Shown piece by piece: positions 32,210 to 40,938 of a stretch of 64,000 nucleotides of DNA (the stretch's first letter is position 1; each line of letters begins with the position of its first letter). Location of the stretch: NCBI RefSeq assembly GCF_900110255.1, contig NZ_FODD01000029.1:45456-109455 (forward strand), written 5' to 3'. Origin of the DNA: Actinacidiphila rubida. GTDB lineage: Bacteria; Actinomycetota; Actinomycetes; Streptomycetales; Streptomycetaceae. The position numbers and the translations under genes are program-made. Below the pieces are notes generated by a model. It was not told where the DNA came from and did no database searches. It saw only the letters and a program-made list of their open reading frames with translations.

Positions 32210-34503
32210 GCAGGCACGCTCTTGGCCTCGGGCAGCCGGGCCAGCAGGAGAGCCCGCTGTTCGGCGAACGCCGGGTCGGCCTGGAAGTCGGAGTGGCCGA
32301 GGACCGGTTCGGGCAGCGGGTGGGCGGTGCTGCGCCCGTAGGCGGCCGGGTCCAGCAGCGGCCCGCAGTCGACCTCGCTCGCGTGGTCGCCGAGGGCGAC
32401 CGGGCCGCCGATCGGGTCGGTGCGCCGCCACAGGTTGCTCCAGATGTGCATGTCGTCGTGGAGGTCGCGCAGGCGGGCGGTGCCGAAGTGGGCCGGGAAC
32501 CAGCGGCCGTAGAGGCGGGCGAGCGGGCAGCCGTAGGTGAGCAGGGCGACCCGGCCGCGGACCGCGGGGTCGAGCTGCCAGACCGCGGCGGCGGCCAGCA
32601 CGCTGCCCTGGGAGTGGCCGGAGATGATGATCCGCCCGCCGGTGGCCTGGGTCCACGAGGCCATCCGCCAGCTGAGGTCGGGCACGGCGCGCTCGGCGTA
32701 GCAGGGCGGCGCGAACGGGTGGGCGGCGCGCGGCCAGAAGGTGCCGACGTCCCACAGGATGCCGACGGTCCGGCGGGCCGACGGGTCGCGGTAGGCGCGC
32801 CGGCCGAGCGCGACGAGTGCCACCACGCCGGCGCCCACCAGCCACGAGCCGAGCGACTGCGCCCCGGCGGCGAGGGCGCGCAGCACCGGTGGCGCGCCCT
32901 CGGCGACCTGGACGGGCGGGCCGCCGCCCTGCCACGCGCCGGCCACGGCCCCGGCGCCGAGGGCGAACGCCGCCGCGCAGACGACCGCGATCAGCATCGG
33001 CGCGGAGTCGGTGAGTCCGGCGCGGGCAATGGCGCGGGCGATCTGCCGGGTCCGCGAGGCGTGGTGCTCCTCGTGCGGGTACATCTGCTCCACTTCGTGG
33101 CGCAGGGCGTGCTCGCGGCGGCGCAGCCGGGCGGCGAGTGCGGCGCCGCCCAGGGCGAGCAGCGCCAGCACGGCGGGGATGACGGACGCCTCCCAGGTGA
33201 GCACCGCGGGCGGCCCGACGAGCGGGCTGCCGTGCGAGCCGGGAGTGCGGCCGCCGTCGAGCCAGTCGGCGGTGCGCTGTGCCACGCCGCCGGTCAGCAC
33301 TCCCCCGAGGGCGCAGCCGAGCAGCGCGACGGCCGGGCCCGCGAGCCCGCGCAGGGCGAGGCCGCAGTCCTCGAAGTCCGGTGGCGGGGCGCGGTGCAGG
33401 AGTACCGCGCACACCGCGAGGGCGGCCACCAGCGCGCCCTGGCAGACGGTGAGCGCGGAGAACGCCTGGGCGGAGGGGAGCCTGCCACCGGAGGCCCAGC
33501 CGGGCCGGTTCCAGCCGCCGTAGAGCACGGCCGCCAGCAGGATGCCGGTGGATCCGCCGAGGAGCACGCGCGTGGTGCGCGGGTCGGGGGTGTCGTCGAG
33601 TCCGCGCAGCTTGCGGTCGGCGCCGCAGACGGCTCCGGCGGCGGTCACGGCCAGTGCGGACAGCGCCGCCACGATCGTCCAGCCGGCGGCGCGGAGCGCG
33701 GTGCCGCCGTGGCCGGTGTCGAAGGTGAGGGCCGGCACGCACAGCGCGGTGGTGACGGTGAGCAGGCCGGCGGCGGTGTGGGCGGTGCGCAGCCGGGCGA
33801 CGGACCTGCGGCCGTACCAGAAGCCGGGCAGGGCCAGCGGCGGCGTGCCGGGGGGCGGCGGCCCCGGCCGGACGGCCGGGCGCTGCGATTCGTAGGCGTA
33901 CCAGGTGCGGTGGGACAGCCACCACAGCACGGCGGTCAGGCTCACGGGTGCGGCGGCGGCCAGCGCGAGCCGGCGTCCGGGCTGACTCCACCAGCCGTGG
34001 TGGCCGGCCGCGGCGAAGCCGAGCCAGGTCTTGTCGCGGGCGCAGCCGGCGCGGCCCGCGCACTGCCAGCCGACGATGTCGAGGGCGACCTCGCTGACGG
34101 CCGCGACGAGCAGCACGGTGAGGGTGAGGGCGAGCAGCCGCACGATCACCTCGTAGCCGCGGGCGAGCCGGGTCCGCAGGGTCGGCGGCCGCATCCAGTG
34201 CGCCAGGTTGGTGATCATGAAGGGAAGCAGCAGCAGCCACAGCGCGCGGCTGCCGTTGCCGGAGGTCAGGTTGGACCAGCAGTACGCCTCCTGGACCGGT
34301 TCGTCCCGCCGCTGTTCGGGGTGCGCCTCGGCGTCGGCGTCGCAGGCGCGGCGGTGGATGCCGGCGGTGTCGTCGCCGGCGAGGCGCACGGTGCGCGGGT
34401 CGCCGAGCATCTGCTCGGGGGTGGTGCCGCCCACTCCGTGCACGAGGAGTTCCAGGGCGAGCGGGCTCGTGGTGTGCGGTCCGGTGTCCAGTTCCGTGGC
34501 CAC
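32179..34503 (-). CDS. Large polytopic membrane protein with split alpha/beta-hydrolase motifs
   Basis: 774 residues. The start has LLVHGVGGTTPEQML (HGVGG, residues 22-26), the oxyanion-type turn of alpha/beta-hydrolases. The nucleophile elbow GHSQGS with Ser631 is more than 600 residues later; between them are 10 or more membrane helices and soluble loops (about 90-600). C-terminal His candidates lie in GHSDFQ and LGDHASE. Such proteins are known in streptomycetes as uncharacterised membrane hydrolases. The likely triad would assemble across the membrane-spanning insertion. GTG start with GGGGGTA upstream; the 3' end overlaps the convergent beta-helix gene by 31 bp. Confidence 0.75.
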   Translation of the reverse strand: MATELDTGPHTTSPLALELLVHGVGGTTPEQMLGDPRTVRLAGDDTAGIHRRACDADAEAHPEQRRDEPVQEAYCWSNLTSGNGSRALWLLLLPFMITNLAHWMRPPTLRTRLARGYEVIVRLLALTLTVLLVAAVSEVALDIVGWQCAGRAGCARDKTWLGFAAAGHHGWWSQPGRRLALAAAAPVSLTAVLWWLSHRTWYAYESQRPAVRPGPPPPGTPPLALPGFWYGRRSVARLRTAHTAAGLLTVTTALCVPALTFDTGHGGTALRAAGWTIVAALSALAVTAAGAVCGADRKLRGLDDTPDPRTTRVLLGGSTGILLAAVLYGGWNRPGWASGGRLPSAQAFSALTVCQGALVAALAVCAVLLHRAPPPDFEDCGLALRGLAGPAVALLGCALGGVLTGGVAQRTADWLDGGRTPGSHGSPLVGPPAVLTWEASVIPAVLALLALGGAALAARLRRREHALRHEVEQMYPHEEHHASRTRQIARAIARAGLTDSAPMLIAVVCAAAFALGAGAVAGAWQGGGPPVQVAEGAPPVLRALAAGAQSLGSWLVGAGVVALVALGRRAYRDPSARRTVGILWDVGTFWPRAAHPFAPPCYAERAVPDLSWRMASWTQATGGRIIISGHSQGSVLAAAAVWQLDPAVRGRVALLTYGCPLARLYGRWFPAHFGTARLRDLHDDMHIWSNLWRRTDPIGGPVALGDHASEVDCGPLLDPAAYGRSTAHPLPEPVLGHSDFQADPAFAEQRALLLARLPEAKSVPAQGSSGRSSG

Positions 34504-34755
34504 TGGTACCCCCGATCCTCGTGTTCTCCCTGCGGTGGTGCCCGCGCCGCGGCCCGGCGAACCCCACCCACTCGGGGCCGTTATGTGGCGAAATCGTGGG
34601 GCCGGTGACCGCTCGCGGGTACCGACCGGTCGTGCGGCGTACACCTGGTGGGTCTCGCGTGGAAGGATGACCCGCAGCACACCGGGGGACCGCGGACGCA
34701 CGGCGGGTGCGCGGACGGCACTGACCACAACGACACGGACGGGACGGGGTCACGG

Positions 34756-35604
34756 GTGAGCGACAACCAGAACCTCCTCGCGGAGCAGCGGCGGGCCCTG
34801 ATTCTGGACGAGGTGCGGCGACGCGGCGGCGTCCGCGTCAACGAGCTGACCCGGCGGCTCAACGTCTCCGACATGACGGTGCGCCGCGACCTGGACGCCC
34901 TGGCCCGCCAGGGTGTGGTGGAGAAGGTGCACGGCGGCGCGGTGCCGGTGGTCGAGGCGAGCAGCCACGAGCCGGGCTTCGAGGCGAAGTCGGCGCTGGA
35001 GCTGGGCGCCAAGGAGGCCATCGCCCGGGCCGCGGCCGCGCTGGTCCCGCCCGGCAGCGCGATCGCCCTGGCCGGCGGTACCACCGCATACGCGCTCGCC
35101 CACCACCTGCTGGACGTCCCGGACCTGACCGTGGTCACCAACTCGGTGCGGGTCGCGGACGTGTTCCAGTCGGGGCAGCGCAGGCCCGGCAACGGGCACG
35201 GCGAGGCGACGGCCACGGTGGTCATCACCGGGGGGGTGCGCACCCCGTCCGAGACGCTCGTCGGCCCGGTGGCCGACCGGGCGATCCAGTCGCTCCACTT
35301 CGACCTGCTGTTCCTGGGCGTGCACGGCATCTCGGTGGAGGCCGGCCTGTCCACGCCGAACCTCGCGGAGGCCGAGACCAACCGGCAGTTCGTCCGCTCC
35401 GCGCGGCGGGTCGTGGTGATCGCCGACCACACCAAGTGGGGCACGGTGGGCCTGAGTTCGTTCGCCGCCCTGGAGGACGTCGACACGCTCGTGACGGACG
35501 CGGGCATCCCCGAGGTGCTGCGCGAGGAGATCGCCGAGCACCTCTCCGAGCTGATCGTGGCGGGCGAGCCACCGGCCGAGGCGGGGAACGACGCGGAGGC
35601 GTGA
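34756..35604 (+). CDS. DeoR/GlpR-family transcriptional regulator
   Basis: 282 residues: N-terminal DeoR winged helix (LILDEVRRRGGVRVNELTRRLNVSDMTVRRDLDALARQG) and C-terminal DeoRC sugar-sensing domain with GGTTAYALAHHLL, VTNSVRVADVF, FLGVHGIS. These repressors respond to sugar phosphates. No sugar operon lies immediately next to it, so its target is unknown; autoregulation through the upstream gap is likely. GTG at 34756 chosen with purine-rich GGACGGGG upstream. Confidence 0.9.
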   Translation: MSDNQNLLAEQRRALILDEVRRRGGVRVNELTRRLNVSDMTVRRDLDALARQGVVEKVHGGAVPVVEASSHEPGFEAKSALELGAKEAIARAAAALVPPGSAIALAGGTTAYALAHHLLDVPDLTVVTNSVRVADVFQSGQRRPGNGHGEATATVVITGGVRTPSETLVGPVADRAIQSLHFDLLFLGVHGISVEAGLSTPNLAEAETNRQFVRSARRVVVIADHTKWGTVGLSSFAALEDVDTLVTDAGIPEVLREEIAEHLSELIVAGEPPAEAGNDAEA

Positions 35605-35699
35605 GGCTCCGGCGTGAGCACGGCGCGCCGCGCGGGCACGTGAGCACGGGCAGGGAGCGCGGGCGCGCACCCCGGACGGGGACGCGTAGGCTGCTGCCC

Positions 35700-36179
35700 A
35701 TGGCCCGCCCTCACCGCCGACTGCGCCCCGTGGGGCTGGAGTTCCTGGACGCCGCGCCGCTGCGGATGGCGTTCTCGACCGCGATCACGGCCTCTCCGGG
35801 TGCGGTGCACCGCGCGCTCGCCGAGGACACCGAGAACTGGCCGCGGTGGTTCGGTGCCGTCCGCCGGGCCCGGCCCACCGCCGACGGCCGGTTCATCGCG
35901 CTCGCGGGCGGGCTGAGGTTCGAGGAGACCGTACTGGCCGTCGAGGCGCCCGAACGGTACGCCTACCGCGCCGACACCGTGAACCGGCCCGGGGTGCGGG
36001 CCATAGCGGAGGAGTGGCGGGTCGCCCCGGCCGGCGGCGGCAGCCTCGTGCAGTGGACCATCGCCGTCGAACCGGCCCCGGCCGCCGCGCCGTTCCTGCG
36101 GCTGTCCGCTCCCCTGCTGCGCGCGGCGTTCCGCCGCGCGATGCGGCGGCTCGACCTCAGGCTCGCGACGCAGGCCTGA
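35700..36179 (+). CDS. SRPBCC (polyketide cyclase-like) family protein
   Basis: 159 residues. A helix-grip SRPBCC/START fold is suggested by FSTAITASPGAVHRALAEDTENWPRWFGAVRRA, ERYAYRADTVNRPGVRAIAEEWR and SLVQWTIAVEP. It probably binds a small hydrophobic ligand; no catalytic residues can be assigned. Single gene after DeoR with a 95-bp gap. Confidence 0.78.
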   Translation: MARPHRRLRPVGLEFLDAAPLRMAFSTAITASPGAVHRALAEDTENWPRWFGAVRRARPTADGRFIALAGGLRFEETVLAVEAPERYAYRADTVNRPGVRAIAEEWRVAPAGGGSLVQWTIAVEPAPAAAPFLRLSAPLLRAAFRRAMRRLDLRLATQA

Positions 36180-36239
36180 ACTCGCCGCAGGGCGAGGCTT
36201 TCCGCCCGCCCCCGCCTGCCGTGCCGGGACGCCGCCGCG

Positions 36240-36716
36240 TCAGGACGCGGCGGCCAGACGCGCCGGGCCGGGTGACGCGGGGGCGGCGTGCAGCACCGGT
36301 GCGGGCGTGCGCGTCTCGCGGTGCTCATTCCAGCCGTTGCCGTTCACCAGTGACCAGGCACGCCCGGGCGCCAGCACGACGAGCAGCAGCAGGACCACCG
36401 CGACGATGCCGGCCGAGGCCCGTATCAGCCGGCGGCGCGCCAGGCGCCGTTCCGCGGCTTCGGTGGTGCCGGACCGCCATGCGGGCGGCGCGGCCGGGGC
36501 GGCGGCGCGGCGCCCGAAGCGGCGGCGCGGGGCGTCCGCGACGGCGGCCCGCTCGTCCTCCTCGCGCAGCCGCCGCGCCACGATCCGGGCCCGCGCCGAC
36601 GGCTCCCTGGGCGCCGTCGCGCGGATGTCCCGCTCGCTGTCGGTCAGGAACCGCTCCCACACGTCGTCCGGCACGGGGGGCTCACCCTCGGGAAGGGGGG
36701 AGGAATCGGTGGTCAC
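36240..36716 (-). CDS. Hypothetical single-pass membrane protein
   Basis: 158 residues: N-terminal charged segment (PDDVWERFLTDSERDIRATAPREPSARARIVARRLREEDE, about 16-55) that resembles a helical interaction region, then one transmembrane helix (about 96-115) and a Pro/Ala-rich tail. No family recognised; similar proteins occur widely in streptomycetes. ATG at 36716, 187 bp from the next gene on the same strand. Confidence 0.6.
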   Translation of the reverse strand: MTTDSSPLPEGEPPVPDDVWERFLTDSERDIRATAPREPSARARIVARRLREEDERAAVADAPRRRFGRRAAAPAAPPAWRSGTTEAAERRLARRRLIRASAGIVAVVLLLLVVLAPGRAWSLVNGNGWNEHRETRTPAPVLHAAPASPGPARLAAAS

Positions 36717-36902
36717 GGTAGGTGCTCTCGTCTCGTCCGGACCGGGGACGGCGACATGCGCGTCCGCCCCCCGCGGGTGGATCTTCGGCTCGGGCCACTA
36801 ATACGGCCACTATTACCTGTCGAACTTGTGAGCCTACAAGTCCGCTTGCGGACGGCACGTGGGCCCCCGGCGCTCGCCGGGGTCCCGGTCCGGCGCGGGC
36901 CC

Positions 36903-38318
36903 TCAGCGGTACTCGGCCAGCCGCGGCCGCACGCCCAGCAGCACCAGCACTCCGGCCGCCCCGAGGAGGCCCGCCGGCAGCGCGGGCCAGCCGTCCAGCG
37001 AGGCGTGGGCGTCGGAGACGTGCGCGGTGAAGTCCGCCAGTTGCTGCTCGGCGAGGCCGTCCAGCGTGGTGGCGAAGTCCCAGAAGTCGAACGCGACGTC
37101 CCCGCGCCCCACCTCGGTGAGCACCGTGGCACCCTGGTCGATGTCGCCGGAGTCCTTGAGGGACCGCAGCCTGGTGTCGTCCGCGAGGAAGTGGTGGTAG
37201 CGGTCGATCACGTCCTGGTAGGCGGCGCGTTCGGCGCCGTCGGCGCGCGCGCCGGGCGCGAGCAGGCCGCCGAGCGACGTGGACAGCGTCGTGAACTCGT
37301 CCCGGTAGTTCTTCGCGAAGTCCCCGTCGTGCACGAACCAGCGGCTCTCCGCCGTGGCCGCCTGCGCGGCGACCGCACGTGCCTCGGCCAGCCGGGTCCA
37401 CGGGCGCAGCCCGCTCGCGACCGCGGTGTCCACGTCGGACGCGCCGGCGGTGAGGGCCAGGGTCCCGGCCATGGTCACGGCCACCAGCACGGCGGTGCCC
37501 AGGGCGATCGCCGGGTTCACCAACCGCCGGTAGTCCCGGGCCAGTTCGCGTTGCCACCACAGCAGGTACAGCAGGGTGAGCGCCCCGAGCAGGCCGACGG
37601 CGAGGGCCCAGCGCCGGGCGGCCCGGTGCGCCTGCGCCTGCGTGGCGTCGGCCTCCCGCAGGTAGGCGGTGGACAGTTGCGTCGCGGCCGGCAGCAGCGT
37701 GTCGTGCATGACCAGCCCGGCCTGCGCGTTGAGCGCCACCGCGATGCGCGGCGGGTGGCCGGCGACGCGGTCGGGCGACTGCTCGTCGACGTAGGAGGCC
37801 CGGCCGCTCAGGTCGTCGTAGCGGCCCAACGCGTCGAGCAGGGTGCGGACCCGGTCTCCCTGGGTGGCGTCGGCGCCGAGCTGCCGCAGCAGGTCGCTGA
37901 TCTGGGAGCGCCGCTGCTGCGCGGTGATCAGGGCGTTGAGCTGGTTGCCCACGGTGACCCTGGGGTCGGCGCCGGAGGTGCCGGGGGCGAGCGTGTCGGC
38001 ACGCTGGGCGTCGAGGTCGGCGAGCGCGAAGCGCAACTGCGCGGCCGCCTCGGCTCGTTCAGCCACCGTGGTGCGCAACCGGGCGGTGTCGTCGCGGACG
38101 TTCACGGCGGCGGTGACGGCGAGCGCGCACAGGGCGCCCACCAGCACCAGCGCGACGACCGCCCTGGTGCCGAGGCGCCGCGGGCCGACGGGCCGGCGCG
38201 GCTTCCGCCTGGGCCGGTACGTCTCGGGTTCGGGAGCGGTCGCCGTGTTCCGGAGTGCGGCGCTCTGCTCCCCCGCGAGCGCCACGGGCCGTTCCGTCGT
38301 CGTCTGAGACGTCGTCAT
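36903..38318 (-). CDS. Membrane protein with sensor-like extracytoplasmic domains
   Basis: 471 residues. N-terminal Arg/Pro-rich cytosolic tail, a helix at about 52-72, a long helical extracytoplasmic region (about 75-225), two central helices (about 232-252 and 270-290), a second helical region (about 295-440), and a C-terminal helix (about 443-460). The outer regions resemble nitrate/nitrite-sensing or four-helix-bundle sensor modules, but no HAMP, kinase or methyl-accepting domain is attached. In streptomycetes such proteins are often encoded near glutamine-binding or kinase genes; none is adjacent here. Function unknown. Confidence 0.65.
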   Translation of the reverse strand: MTTSQTTTERPVALAGEQSAALRNTATAPEPETYRPRRKPRRPVGPRRLGTRAVVALVLVGALCALAVTAAVNVRDDTARLRTTVAERAEAAAQLRFALADLDAQRADTLAPGTSGADPRVTVGNQLNALITAQQRRSQISDLLRQLGADATQGDRVRTLLDALGRYDDLSGRASYVDEQSPDRVAGHPPRIAVALNAQAGLVMHDTLLPAATQLSTAYLREADATQAQAHRAARRWALAVGLLGALTLLYLLWWQRELARDYRRLVNPAIALGTAVLVAVTMAGTLALTAGASDVDTAVASGLRPWTRLAEARAVAAQAATAESRWFVHDGDFAKNYRDEFTTLSTSLGGLLAPGARADGAERAAYQDVIDRYHHFLADDTRLRSLKDSGDIDQGATVLTEVGRGDVAFDFWDFATTLDGLAEQQLADFTAHVSDAHASLDGWPALPAGLLGAAGVLVLLGVRPRLAEYR

Positions 38319-38524
38319 GGTGGGACGCTAGGAGCGGGCGGCGACGGTCCGGTGGCCCGCGGGCGGACGCGCGGTGTCCTGGATGTAACGGATCCGCCCC
38401 GAACGCGTGGCCCGTCCGGTCGGCGTACCCGCCCTCCCGGCGCCCGCCGGAACCGCGCTCGCCGGGCCGCCGGAACCCCCCACCGGGAGCGGCCCCGAGC
38501 GCCCTCTCCGGGCCGCCCGCGCGG

Positions 38525-39187
38525 TCAGTGCTGCTGGGTCTCGTCCGCCGCCCGCTCCTCGCCGGTCCCGGCCCGCCACAGCGGGTGCTCCTCGCGGGCC
38601 CACCAGCGGGGCACGTGGCCGGTGCGCAGGCCGCGCCGGGCCTCGGGGTCCTTGGTGGCCAGCCACACGTGACCGGTGATCACGACGCCGACGAGCAGGG
38701 CGAGCCAGTCGTGCACGAACGTGGCGCCGGTCCGCCACACCAGGGGAGACAGCCGCGGGAACCACATCAGCAGCCCGGTGCCGATCATGACGAGGATCGT
38801 GCCGGTGACGAACGCGGCGAAGAGCTTCTGGCCGGCGTTGAACTTGCCGGCGAACTCCGGCTGCCGCCTGCGGGTGCGCAGCAGGGCGCGCAGCCACCGC
38901 CAGTCGTGCGGGAAGAACCGCCCGAGCCGCCCGGTGTCGGCCCGGAAGGCGCGCGAGACCAGTCCGGCGAGGATCGGCACCGGCAGCAGGATGCCGGACC
39001 ACTCGTGGACGGTCACCACCAGCCGCCGGCGGCCGACGATCTCGGCCAGCGGCGGGAAGTACAGGCAGGCGGCGGTGAACACGCAGACGGCCATGAGGCA
39101 GTTGAGCGTGCGGTGCACCCAGGTCTCGGCGCGGGTGAAGCGGCGCAGTCCGGTGACGGCCCGCGACTCATGAAGTCGGGTCATCAT
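38525..39187 (-). CDS. Di-haem cytochrome b561-type membrane protein, partner of the Mo oxidoreductase
   Basis: 220 residues with four predicted helices and histidines in helix positions expected for the formate-dehydrogenase-gamma/cytochrome b561 family: W VHRTLNCLMA (about His22), VVTVHEWSG, KLFAAF and FVHDWLALLVGVVITGHVWLATKD. The gene overlaps the upstream Mo enzyme's stop (start at 39187, TGA of the partner at 39170-39168), so they are co-translated. It likely takes electrons from quinol to the periplasmic/extracellular Mo enzyme, or the reverse. Confidence 0.85.
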   Translation of the reverse strand: MMTRLHESRAVTGLRRFTRAETWVHRTLNCLMAVCVFTAACLYFPPLAEIVGRRRLVVTVHEWSGILLPVPILAGLVSRAFRADTGRLGRFFPHDWRWLRALLRTRRRQPEFAGKFNAGQKLFAAFVTGTILVMIGTGLLMWFPRLSPLVWRTGATFVHDWLALLVGVVITGHVWLATKDPEARRGLRTGHVPRWWAREEHPLWRAGTGEERAADETQQH

Positions 39188-39926
39188 GGCGGCCGTTCGA
39201 CCTGCCCACCCATCCGTCGACGTCATAGCCGTAGTGCTCCCAGTAGCCGGGTTGGACGTCCTTGGTGACCGTGATCCCGGACAGCCACTTGGCGGACTTG
39301 TAGAAGTACATGGGTGCCGCGTAGAGCCGCACCGGGCCGCCGTGGGCGGCGGTCACGGGCTTGTCGTTCATGGTGTGCGCGACGAGCATGTCGGGGCGGC
39401 GGGCCTGGTCGAGGGTGAGGCTCTCGGTGTAGACGCCGTCGAAGCAGGTGAAGCGCAGGGCGGTGGCGCCGGCCCGGATGCCCGCGGCGTCCAGCAGCGT
39501 GGACAGCAGGACGCCGGAGAAGGCCGTGTGCGGCACCCGCCAGCCGGTGACGCACTGGACGTCCCGCACCAGGCGGGTCTGCGGCAGTGTGCGCAGGTCG
39601 GACAGCCGGTAGGAGCCGGGTCGGTCCACCAGCCCGTCGACCCGCAGCCGGTAGTCGGTCTCGCCGCGGTGCGGGATGGAGTCCGAGACCGAGTAGAAGC
39701 GGAACCCGCCGCCGCCCGGCAGAAGCCCGGTGACGCCGGTGGGGTCCTTGGCGCTGACGGAGGCCAGCACGTTGTCGAGCGTGCCCTGGACGCTGCCGCC
39801 CACGGCGACGCCGGCCGCGCCGAGCCCGAGCATGCCGAGGACGACCCGGCGTCCGACGGGCGTGCCGCGGCCGCGCTCGGGGTCGGGTTCTCCCGCGCTC
39901 GGCGCCGCGGGCGTGCTGCTGTGCAT
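39168..39926 (-). CDS. Molybdopterin-dependent oxidoreductase (YedY/MsrP-like), Tat-exported
   Basis: 252 residues. Twin-arginine signal at residues 26-27 (VGRRVVLGMLG), then the sulphite-oxidase-fold Moco domain. Cys125 in VQCVTGW is the Mo ligand; RFTCFDGVYTESL and HGGPVRLYAAPMYFYKSAKW follow the YedY layout. Likely reduces methionine-S-oxide or related substrates at the cell surface; the substrate is not proven. Partner of the cytochrome b gene downstream. The ATG is set by the Tat signal. Confidence 0.88.
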   Translation of the reverse strand: MHSSTPAAPSAGEPDPERGRGTPVGRRVVLGMLGLGAAGVAVGGSVQGTLDNVLASVSAKDPTGVTGLLPGGGGFRFYSVSDSIPHRGETDYRLRVDGLVDRPGSYRLSDLRTLPQTRLVRDVQCVTGWRVPHTAFSGVLLSTLLDAAGIRAGATALRFTCFDGVYTESLTLDQARRPDMLVAHTMNDKPVTAAHGGPVRLYAAPMYFYKSAKWLSGITVTKDVQPGYWEHYGYDVDGWVGRSNGRHDDPTS

Positions 39927-39978
39927 GGTTCGATTCGAGCACGTCGTGGGCGCCGTGACCAGGGGCGGCGGGCGGACG

Positions 39979-40809
39979 TCAGAGATTCGTCACATCTGCC
40001 GCCGCCACGGCGTCCAGCAGCCCGGCCAGCGCCCGGTCGAACTCCGCGGGCCGCTCGAGGTTCGGCATGTGCCCGGCGCCCTCGACGACCGCGAGCGTGG
40101 CGCCGGGGATGCGTTCGTGCAGGAAACGGGCGTCGGCGACGGGAGTGAACACGTCCTCACTGCCGACGACGACGAGCGTGGGGACCGCGATCCGCGGCAG
40201 CATGGCGGTGTAGTCGGGGCGTTCGGCCCGGCCGCGCAGGGCGGCGGCGGCACCTTCGGGCGGCGCACCGAGCATCATCCGCAGCACGTGCGCGGCGGTC
40301 TCCGGCTGCTCGCGGACGGTGGCCGGGGCGATCATGGAGTCCAGCACGGAGTGCGCGTACCCGGACATGCCCTCGCGCAGCAGCGCGTCCGCGCGGTCGT
40401 TGCGCTCCTGCCGTCCCCGCGGTGTCTCGCCCTGGGCGAAGGTGTCGGCCAGGACGAGGCCGGCGACCCGCTCGGGGAACAGCCGGTGGAACTCCAGCAC
40501 GATCTGGCCGCCCATGGACAGCCCGCACAGCGTCGCCCGCCGCACTCCGAGGCGGTCGAGCAGTGCCGCGGTGTCGCGCGCGAACACCTCCAGCGGCGTC
40601 CTGCCCGGGACGACGCTCGTCCCGCCGTAGCCGCGCAGGTCGGCCGCCACGACGCGCAACCGGTCGCCGAAGGCGCGTAGTTGCGGCTCCCACATCGTCC
40701 GGTCGAAGGGGTGGCCGTGCACCAGCACGAGGGTGCCGGGCTCCTTGCCGTCCCCCTCCCCCGTGTCGTCGTACGCCACCGTGATCCCGTTCAGCTCCAC
40801 CGCTCCCAC
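39979..40809 (-). CDS. Alpha/beta hydrolase
   Basis: 276 residues with the complete triad: Ser98 in GLSMGG, Asp in GSEDVFTP and His in GAGHMPNLERP; oxyanion HGHP at 31-34. It resembles 3-oxoadipate enol-lactone hydrolase (PcaD-like) and other general esterases, but no protocatechuate genes are nearby. GTG 40809 chosen because GGGAAGGG lies just upstream. Divergent from the MocR regulator; the shared region holds direct repeats. Confidence 0.9.
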   Translation of the reverse strand: MGAVELNGITVAYDDTGEGDGKEPGTLVLVHGHPFDRTMWEPQLRAFGDRLRVVAADLRGYGGTSVVPGRTPLEVFARDTAALLDRLGVRRATLCGLSMGGQIVLEFHRLFPERVAGLVLADTFAQGETPRGRQERNDRADALLREGMSGYAHSVLDSMIAPATVREQPETAAHVLRMMLGAPPEGAAAALRGRAERPDYTAMLPRIAVPTLVVVGSEDVFTPVADARFLHERIPGATLAVVEGAGHMPNLERPAEFDRALAGLLDAVAAADVTNL

Positions 40810-40863
40810 CTGCGCCCTTCCCCTCGTCCGGCCGGCCGTCCCGATGCTAGGGATGGACCGTGG

Positions 40864-40897
40864 TCGGTGCAATCCCTATATTGACCTCGGTGCAATC
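40864..40897. promoter_or_regulatory. Direct repeats in the hydrolase/MocR divergent promoter region
   Basis: TCGGTGCAATC occurs at 40864-40874 and 40887-40897, a 23-bp period, flanking a CCTATATTGACC core that could be the AT-rich promoter. Direct repeats are the typical operator of MocR/PdxR regulators, so autoregulation and control of the hydrolase are likely (inference). Confidence 0.55.
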
Positions 40898-40938
40898 GAC
40901 GCAGGGGCCCCGACGGGGCCGGAGCGGAAGGAGACGCG

